The position numbers were made by a program, and so were the translations under genes. From Opitutia bacterium (GTDB taxonomy: Bacteria > Verrucomicrobiota > Verrucomicrobiia > Opitutales > Opitutaceae), in contig JANXWT010000008.1 of the NCBI GenBank assembly GCA_025351035.1, positions 1-9,818 on the forward strand: a stretch of DNA of 9,818 bases, given 5' to 3'. The notes beneath the pieces are model-generated. The model saw nothing but the letters and a program-made list of their open reading frames with translations, was not told the origin of the DNA and did no database searches. Shown here in pieces: positions 5,535 through 9,818 of the stretch; within the stretch, counting starts at the first letter, position 1, and the number at the start of each line of letters is the position of its first letter.

Positions 5535-6425
5535 GTGACCGAATTCCTCCAGCAGCTCATCAACGGTATTTCCCTCGGTGCGATCTTCGCGCTGATCGCG
5601 CTGGGCTACACCATGGTCTACGGCGTGCTGCGTTTCATCAACTTTGCGCACAGCGACGTCTTCATGGTCGGCGCCTACGTGGGCTACTACATCGGCCAGC
5701 ACGTGCCGGAGCACACCATCTGGGGCGGCACCCTCGCGCTCGTCGGTTCGATGGCCGTATGCGCGATTCTCGGCATCGTGATGGAGCGTCTCGCTTACCG
5801 CCCGCTGCGCGGCGCACCGACGCTTAACGTCCTCATCACCGCCATCGGCATGTCGCTCCTCCTGCAGAATCTCGGGCAATATTTCTTCGGCGCCACGCCG
5901 CGTCCCTATCCCGAGCTGTTCCCCGTCACGAATTACCAGTTCGGCGGCCTCGTCATCTCGAGCAGCCAGCTCGCCGTCATCGGCGTCACCCTTGGACTGC
6001 TGATCGTTCTCCGTTTCATAGTGCTGAAAACCAAGATCGGCACCGCAATGCGCGCCGTGTCGCTCAACCCGAAGGCCGCATCGCTCGTCGGCATCAACAT
6101 CAACGTTGTCATCGCCTTCACGTTCGGGCTCGGCTCGGCGCTCGCAGCCGCCGGCGGCGTGCTCTACGCGCTCAACTACCCGTCGATCGACCCGCTCATG
6201 GGCACGCTGCCGGGACTGAAGGCGTTCGTCGCCGCGGTTCTGGGCGGCATCGGCAACATTCCCGGTGCCGCGCTCGGCGGGCTGCTGCTCGGCATCGTCG
6301 AGACCTTCGTCAACGGCAGCCAGTGGTCGACTTACAAGGATGCCATCGCCTTCGCCGTCCTCATCATCATCCTGCTGTTCCGCCCCGCCGGCCTGCTCGG
6401 CCGGTTCACCGTGGAGAAAGTCTAG
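5535..6425 (+). CDS. livH: Branched-chain amino-acid ABC transporter permease LivH
   Basis: This 296-residue inner-membrane protein is normal length for LivH. The N-terminus TEFLQQLINGISLGAIFALI leads into the family block GYTMVYGVLRFINFAHSDVFMVGAYVGYY. Further hallmarks are ERLAYRPLRGAPTLNVLITAIGMSLLLQN, the cytoplasmic coupling-loop region MRAVSLNPKAASLVGININ, AAAGGVLYALNYPSIDPLMG, and the ending PAGLLGRFTVEKV. About eight hydrophobic segments are visible. With LivM it forms the transmembrane pathway for hydrophobic amino acids delivered by the upstream binding proteins. The start is GTG 5535, the only initiation codon in this frame after the upstream in-frame stop at 5508. The pyrimidine arm of repeat element 3 ends two bases before it, so there is no Shine-Dalgarno sequence. 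Separation from the binding-protein genes by the inserted element could reduce its expression relative to theirs. Confidence 0.94.
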   Translation: MTEFLQQLINGISLGAIFALIALGYTMVYGVLRFINFAHSDVFMVGAYVGYYIGQHVPEHTIWGGTLALVGSMAVCAILGIVMERLAYRPLRGAPTLNVLITAIGMSLLLQNLGQYFFGATPRPYPELFPVTNYQFGGLVISSSQLAVIGVTLGLLIVLRFIVLKTKIGTAMRAVSLNPKAASLVGININVVIAFTFGLGSALAAAGGVLYALNYPSIDPLMGTLPGLKAFVAAVLGGIGNIPGAALGGLLLGIVETFVNGSQWSTYKDAIAFAVLIIILLFRPAGLLGRFTVEKV

Positions 6426-6430
6426 GCATG

Positions 6431-6537
6431 AAAAAGCCCAGAGCCCAGAGTCTAGAGTCCAGAGCCAGCCAACCGCAGCGTTTGTCGTTGCTTGGTTTCA
6501 GGCTCTCAGCTCTCAGCTCTCAACTCTCAGCTTTCTG
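6431..6537. repeat. Heptad inverted-repeat element 4 (no ORF)
   Basis: The left arm at 6437-6464 has four NNNAGAG units (triplets CCC, CCC, TCT, TCC). The right arm at 6503-6530 has four CTCTNNN units (CAG, CAG, CAA, CAG), followed by CTTTCTG. AGAGCC (6461-6466) and GGCTCT (6501-6506) are exact complements at the stem base. The 34-base spacer carries the CAAGCAA core on the minus strand (6488-6494), so this copy is inverted relative to elements 1 and 3. Outer AAAAAGC (6431-6437) resembles the complement of the right end (AGAAAGC). It fills the livH-livM gap, starting five bases after the livH stop and ending ten bases before the livM ATG. The frames it generates (LSALSSQLSA-like peptides) are not genes. 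Confidence 0.75.
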
Positions 6538-6547
6538 CTAATCCGTC

Positions 6548-7489
6548 ATGCCCCGCCCGCACCTCGCTCTTCTTGCCACGCTCCTCGCCGCCTACGGCAT
6601 CTTTGCGCTGTCGGATCGCATCGATCCTTACCACCTCGACGTGCTCGTCGGCATCGGCATCAACATCATCCTCGCTGTCAGCCTCAACCTCGTGAACGGC
6701 TACACCGGCCAGTTCTCGCTCGGCCACGCGGGGTTCATGTCCGTCGGCGCCTATCTCTCCGCCGCCGTCACGATGTTCCTTGGCCCGAAACTCCTCGGCG
6801 AAAGCGGCGGCACCGCCCTCGCGCAAAACTCCCTCTTCCTTGCCGCACTCGTCGCGGGCGGACTCAGTGCCGCCTTCGCCGGCCTGCTCGTCGGCATCCC
6901 TTCGCTCCGGCTCAAAGGCGACTACCTTGCGATCGTCACACTCGGTTTCGGCGAAATCATCCGCGTCATCATCCAGAATTTCGAACCCCTCGGCGGTGCG
7001 CTCGGCCTCAATGGCATTCCCGCCTGCACGAATATCTTTTGGGTGCTCGCCTTCGCTGCCGTCACGGTTTTCACCGTCACGTGCCTCGTGCACTCGACCT
7101 ACGGCCGCGGCTTCCTCGCGGTGAAGGACGACGAGATTTCCGCCGAAGCCATCGGTCTCGACACCACGCGCTACAAGATCGTGGCATTCGTCGTCGGCGC
7201 GTTCTTCGCCGGTATCGCAGGCGGTCTCTACGGCCACTTCAAGCAGACGATTTCGCCCGGCGGCTTCGACTTCAACCGCTCCATCGAGATCGTCGTCATG
7301 GTCATCCTCGGCGGCATGGGCAACACCATCGGCGTCATCCTCGCCGCGATTTTGCTCACACTCCTGCCCGAAGTGCTGCGTCCCGTCGCCGAATACCGGA
7401 TGATCCTCTACTCGTTCCTGCTGATCGTGCTGATGATCGCCCGGCCGCAGGGTCTCTTCAATTTTCATTTCTGGAAGCCCAAGTCTTGA
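6548..7489 (+). CDS. livM: Branched-chain amino-acid ABC transporter permease LivM
   Basis: This 313-residue multi-spanning inner-membrane protein is the partner of LivH. Family blocks visible are LNLVNGYTGQFSLGHAGFMSVGAYLSA near the N-terminus, GIPSLRLKGDYLAIVTLGFGEIIRVI, GLNGIPA, and the coupling-loop region GRGFLAVKDDEISAEAIGLDTTRYKI. After these come FAGIAGGLYGH, VMVILGGMGNTIGVILAAILL and a C-terminal MIARPQGLF. It lacks the long N-terminal extension of the E. coli protein (about 425 residues), as do many LivM proteins, so it is not truncated. ATG 6548 is the only sensible start: upstream codons fall in repeat element 4. The stop TGA shares a base with the livG start (TGATG, 7487-7491), indicating translational coupling of permease and ATPase. 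Confidence 0.95.
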   Translation: MPRPHLALLATLLAAYGIFALSDRIDPYHLDVLVGIGINIILAVSLNLVNGYTGQFSLGHAGFMSVGAYLSAAVTMFLGPKLLGESGGTALAQNSLFLAALVAGGLSAAFAGLLVGIPSLRLKGDYLAIVTLGFGEIIRVIIQNFEPLGGALGLNGIPACTNIFWVLAFAAVTVFTVTCLVHSTYGRGFLAVKDDEISAEAIGLDTTRYKIVAFVVGAFFAGIAGGLYGHFKQTISPGGFDFNRSIEIVVMVILGGMGNTIGVILAAILLTLLPEVLRPVAEYRMILYSFLLIVLMIARPQGLFNFHFWKPKS

Positions 7490-8310
7490 TGACCGCCCTC
7501 CCCCAGCTCGCTCAGGTCAAAAACCCGCCGCTCTTGCAGATCGACCGGGTTTCGATCCGTTTCGGCGGCCTCACCGCCGTCAGCACGGTCGACTTTGCGA
7601 TTCACGAGGACGAACTCTGCGGACTCATCGGCCCGAACGGCGCGGGCAAGACGACGCTTTTCAATCTCATCACCGGCGTCTACCAGCCGACCGAAGGGGC
7701 GATCCGCTTTCAAGGCCGCTCGCTCGCGAAGCGGCGGCCGTTCGAGATCGCCGGTCTCGGCATCGCGCGCACGTTCCAGAACATCCGCCTCTTCGAGAGC
7801 CTCAACGTCGCTGACAACGTCCGCGCCGCGATGAATCTCCACCGCGAGACTTCGCCCGGCCACTCGCTGCTCCGCCTCGGTCGTTTCCAGACCGAGGAGA
7901 AGGCACTGACCGCACGCGCCGAGGAGTTGCTTGAACTTTTCAATCTCCGCCGTTTCCGTGACGCCCCCGCGAAGAGCCTGCCCTACGGCGAGCAACGCCG
8001 CCTCGAAATCGTCCGCTGCCTCGCCACCAAGCCGAAGCTCCTGCTCCTCGACGAGCCGGCCGCCGGCATGAATCCGAACGAGAAGGTCGAGCTCATCCGT
8101 CTCATCCAGCACGTGCAGCAGGAGTTCAAGCTCTCCGTCCTGCTCGTCGAGCATTCGATGAAGGTTGTCATGGGCTGCTGCAAGCGCATCGCCGTGCTCG
8201 ACTACGGTGTGAAAATCGCCGAGGGCGCGCCCGCCGCCATCCAGTCCGACCCGAAGGTCATCGAGGCCTACCTCGGCGAGGATCACCAAAAATCACTCAC
8301 CCACCACTAA
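7489..8310 (+). CDS. livG: Branched-chain amino-acid ABC transporter ATP-binding protein LivG
   Basis: This 273-residue cytoplasmic ATPase supplies half of the nucleotide-binding dimer with LivF. Walker A is GPNGAGKTT (48-56), with the LivG-typical LFNLITGVYQPTEG after it. The Q-loop region is GIARTFQNIRLF. The signature is LPYGEQRRLEIVRCLATKP (from about residue 164) rather than LSGGQ, the usual form in LivG proteins. Walker B is LLLLDEPAAGMNP (184 onward), followed by LLVEHSM with the switch histidine and YGVKIAEGAP. The frame is open far upstream through livM, but ATG 7489, overlapping the livM stop, gives the correct length. About 14 residues precede the first beta strand, slightly long for the family. 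livF begins five bases after the stop. Confidence 0.96.
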   Translation: MTALPQLAQVKNPPLLQIDRVSIRFGGLTAVSTVDFAIHEDELCGLIGPNGAGKTTLFNLITGVYQPTEGAIRFQGRSLAKRRPFEIAGLGIARTFQNIRLFESLNVADNVRAAMNLHRETSPGHSLLRLGRFQTEEKALTARAEELLELFNLRRFRDAPAKSLPYGEQRRLEIVRCLATKPKLLLLDEPAAGMNPNEKVELIRLIQHVQQEFKLSVLLVEHSMKVVMGCCKRIAVLDYGVKIAEGAPAAIQSDPKVIEAYLGEDHQKSLTHH

Positions 8311-8315
8311 GCACC

Positions 8316-9023
8316 ATGCTGGAAGTCAAAGACCTCTCCGTCAGCTACGGCGCCATCTCCGCGCTCGGCGGCATCTCGTTCAAGGTCGAACCCGGCTCCA
8401 TCGCCACGCTCATCGGTGCGAACGGCGCGGGCAAGACCACGACGCTGCGCACGATCTCCGGCCTCCTCCGCGCGAAAAGCGGCAGCGTGACCTTCGGTGG
8501 CGCCGACCTCACGAAGCTGCCACCGCACCAGATCGTCGCCCGCGGCCTGTGCCATGTGCCCGAGGGCCGCATGATTTTCTCCAACCTCACCGTCGACGAA
8601 AACCTCTCGATGGGCGCCTACCTCCAGAAGGACAAGGAGCGCATCGCGCGCGACCGCGACTACGTGTTCAGCATTTTCCCGCGGTTGAAGGAGCGTCTCA
8701 CGCAGCAGGCCGGCACGCTGTCCGGCGGCGAACAGCAAATGCTGGCCATCGGCCGTGCGCTGATGGGCGGGCCCAAGCTGCTCATGCTCGACGAACCCTC
8801 GCTCGGCATCGCACCCAAGCTCATCAGCACTATTTTCGAGAAGATCGTGGAGATCAACCGGAGCCACGGCATCACAATTTTGCTCGTCGAGCAAAATGCG
8901 AATCTCGCTCTCGAAATCTCCAACTACGCTTTTGTTTTGGAGACCGGCCGGATCGTCATGCAAGGCCAGTCGCCCGAGCTCCGCGCCAACCCCGAGCTGA
9001 AAGCCGCCTACCTCGGCGGCTGA
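8316..9023 (+). CDS. livF: Branched-chain amino-acid ABC transporter ATP-binding protein LivF
   Basis: This 235-residue ATPase is standard length for LivF. It begins MLEVKDLSVSYGAISALGGIS. Walker A is GANGAGKTT (34-42), followed by TLRTISGLL. VPEGRMIFSNLTVDENLSMGAY is the LivF-type Q-loop region. The signature LSGGEQQMLAIGRALM starts at residue 135. Walker B LLMLDEPSLGIAPKL has Asp159 and Glu160, and LLVEQNA ends the switch region, with Gln in place of the usual His as is normal in LivF. The C-terminus is LKAAYLGG. It is the last gene of the operon: the next gene is convergent and its stop is only about 50 bases away. No strong terminator follows. Confidence 0.96.
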   Translation: MLEVKDLSVSYGAISALGGISFKVEPGSIATLIGANGAGKTTTLRTISGLLRAKSGSVTFGGADLTKLPPHQIVARGLCHVPEGRMIFSNLTVDENLSMGAYLQKDKERIARDRDYVFSIFPRLKERLTQQAGTLSGGEQQMLAIGRALMGGPKLLMLDEPSLGIAPKLISTIFEKIVEINRSHGITILLVEQNANLALEISNYAFVLETGRIVMQGQSPELRANPELKAAYLGG

Positions 9024-9051
9024 TAGTGTCGTAGCGTATTCGTGTGCAGGG

Positions 9052-9073
9052 GGGCGCAGGCTTGCCTTCGCTC
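9052..9073. terminator. Weak imperfect hairpin between convergent livF and DUF983 genes
   Basis: GGGCGCAGG (9052-9060) can pair with CCTTCGCTC (9065-9073) around CTTG, with one C-T mismatch and one G-T wobble. No T-tract is present on either strand. It sits where a bidirectional terminator for two convergent genes would be expected, but the support is mainly positional. Confidence 0.25.
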
Positions 9074-9479
9074 AAACGTTCTCGTCCTCGACGGCACTCA
9101 TCACCCTGCGATTGGCCGGCAAGTGCTGCGGGAAAAACGTGTAATAAAGCATCAACTGCCAACTGCGTGAGGCCCGGTAAAGCAACACGGGCACGACCAC
9201 CGAGATGCCGATCGCCAGCCAAGTGGCGGCGGTGTCACTGAGCGTGCCATGATACCAAAGCAGCGCGACCGGCGCGAGGAACACAACGAGCGTCACGCCG
9301 TAGTTGAGCGACATCGCCCCGAGGAAAAAACCCTCGTCCTTCTCCAGCCGGAGATGGCACTGCGGGCACTCCTTGTTCAGCCGCAGCGATGCGCCCGGCG
9401 GAAACAGCGTCTTTCCCCCGCAGTTGGGGCAGTGAACCGTCAGCCCGCGCGTGATGATCTGCGACTGCGTAACCTTCAT
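9072..9479 (-). CDS. DUF983 family zinc-ribbon membrane protein
   Basis: The 135-residue product starts at the ATG at 9479-9477 (MKVTQSQIITRGL). A zinc ribbon follows, with CPNC at 17-20 and CPQC at 38-41, then two transmembrane helices at about 58-76 (LNYGVTLVVFLAPVALLWY) and 84-101. A basic-aromatic C-terminus (YRASRSWQLMLYYTFFP) comes after them. This order, with the FPPGASLRLNKECPQCHLRLEKDEGFF linker between ribbon and membrane, matches DUF983 proteins, whose function is unknown. The frame is open upstream to 9701, but that part is an out-of-frame reading of tsf and is rejected. It lies downstream of tsf on the same strand behind a strong terminator, so it probably has its own promoter, which I could not identify. 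Its stop faces livF. Confidence 0.85.
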   Translation of the reverse strand: MKVTQSQIITRGLTVHCPNCGGKTLFPPGASLRLNKECPQCHLRLEKDEGFFLGAMSLNYGVTLVVFLAPVALLWYHGTLSDTAATWLAIGISVVVPVLLYRASRSWQLMLYYTFFPQHLPANRRVMSAVEDENV

Positions 9480-9496
9480 GGAGGAACAAGCAACCA

Positions 9497-9519
9497 CGGA
9501 TGGGGCGGATGGGCACGGA
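9497..9519. repeat. Short tandem 9-base repeat
   Basis: CGGATGGGG (9497-9505) is followed directly by CGGATGGGC (9506-9514) and a partial unit ACGGA. It lies between the tsf terminator and the DUF983 start, where that gene's promoter should be. It is unlike the CTCTNNN family. Two and a half copies are weak evidence on their own. Confidence 0.4.
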
Positions 9520-9548
9520 AAAAAGGCGCTCCGTTGCGGGAGCGCCTT
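9519..9548 (-). terminator. Intrinsic terminator of tsf
   Basis: On the minus strand, AAGGCGCTCC (complement of 9539-9548) and GGAGCGCCTT (complement of 9523-9532) form a perfect 10-pair stem around CGCAAC. A run of six Ts (complement of 9519-9524) overlaps the stem end. It begins about 23 bases after the tsf stop. This is the only canonical Rho-independent terminator in the window. Confidence 0.93.
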
Positions 9549-9571
9549 GGAAATTATTTTTGCAGGCCGGC

Positions 9572-9818
9572 TCAGGCGCCGAGTTGAAAGCGCACGAAAC
9601 GGCGGATCTGCATGTTCTCGCCGAGCTTCGCGATCTTCTCGGTAAGGATGTCCTTGATCGCCTTCTCGGGCTGCTTGACGAAGGGCTGGTCGAGGAGGCA
9701 AATCGTTGAGTAATATTTCTCGAGCTTGCCTTCGATGATCTTCTGCATGGCGGCGGGTGGCTTGCCGGCGACCTGCGCGGCGGCGATGTCGCGCTCCTTG
9801 GCCAGATCGGCCTCGGGC
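9572..9818 (-). CDS. tsf: Translation elongation factor Ts, C-terminal fragment
   Basis: The minus strand gives 81 residues up to the TGA at 9574-9572; the N-terminal part is beyond the window edge. The sequence EADLAKERDIAAAQVAGKP, then IIEGKLEKYYSTICLLDQPF and KIAKLGENMQIRRFVRFQLG is the highly conserved end of EF-Ts, the nucleotide-exchange factor that regenerates EF-Tu-GTP. Its usual upstream partner rpsB would lie outside the window, so this cannot be checked here. The gene is followed by a strong intrinsic terminator and then the DUF983 gene in the same direction. Confidence 0.95.
   Translation of the reverse strand, partial: PEADLAKERDIAAAQVAGKPPAAMQKIIEGKLEKYYSTICLLDQPFVKQPEKAIKDILTEKIAKLGENMQIRRFVRFQLGA

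Noticed and set aside
6265..7488. Apparent long N-terminal extension of LivG through livM
   Set aside because: It is an Arg/Pro/His-rich out-of-frame reading of livH/livM and element 4. ATG 7489 gives a normal LivG.
7978..7995. Non-canonical ABC signature (LPYGEQ) in LivG
   Set aside because: This variant is usual in LivG-type ATPases and not a defect.

Overview
The window is GC-rich, densely coded bacterial DNA with many C- or G-ending codons. The gene set, the codon style, a small four-helix-bundle (23S rRNA IVS-type) gene and abundant short intergenic repeats suggest a verrucomicrobial, Opitutaceae-like chromosome. That placement is an inference from style, not from a marker gene.

Layout. 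The minus strand at 1-151 holds the first 50 codons of an LptF/LptG-type lipopolysaccharide-export permease, so the cell has a Gram-negative envelope. Divergent from it is rlmN (264-1382), the radical-SAM 23S rRNA/tRNA A2 methyltransferase. From 1494 to 9023 runs a complete branched-chain (hydrophobic) amino-acid ABC importer, all on the plus strand. It has three tandem paralogous periplasmic binding proteins (1494-2633, 2838-3959, 3956-5071), the permeases livH (5535-6425) and livM (6548-7489), and the ATPases livG (7489-8310) and livF (8316-9023). The last three genes are tightly packed, and binding proteins 2 and 3 overlap by ATGA. The three binding proteins presumably feed one LivHMGF channel and widen its substrate range. 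Convergent on the minus strand are a DUF983 zinc-ribbon membrane protein (9072-9479) and, upstream of it, the 3' end of tsf (EF-Ts, 9572-9818). A strong intrinsic terminator lies between those two.

The unusual part is the intergenic DNA. Four gaps (152-263, 2634-2837, 5072-5534, 6426-6547) carry a repeat family built from 7-base units CTCTNNN, or its complement NNNAGAG. In three of these gaps the units form two opposed arms. One arm pair encloses a small four-helix-bundle gene (5124-5510) that separates the binding-protein genes from livH. The other two pairs enclose only about 35 bases but share a CAAGCAA core with the gene-bearing copy, which suggests an autonomous/non-autonomous (MITE-like) relationship. 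In four cases the pyrimidine arm ends 0-20 nt before a start codon (rlmN, binding protein 2, livH, livM). None of the visible starts has a convincing Shine-Dalgarno sequence. This repeat/four-helix-bundle unit is the best candidate here for an undescribed system. Mobility and function are inferred, not shown.
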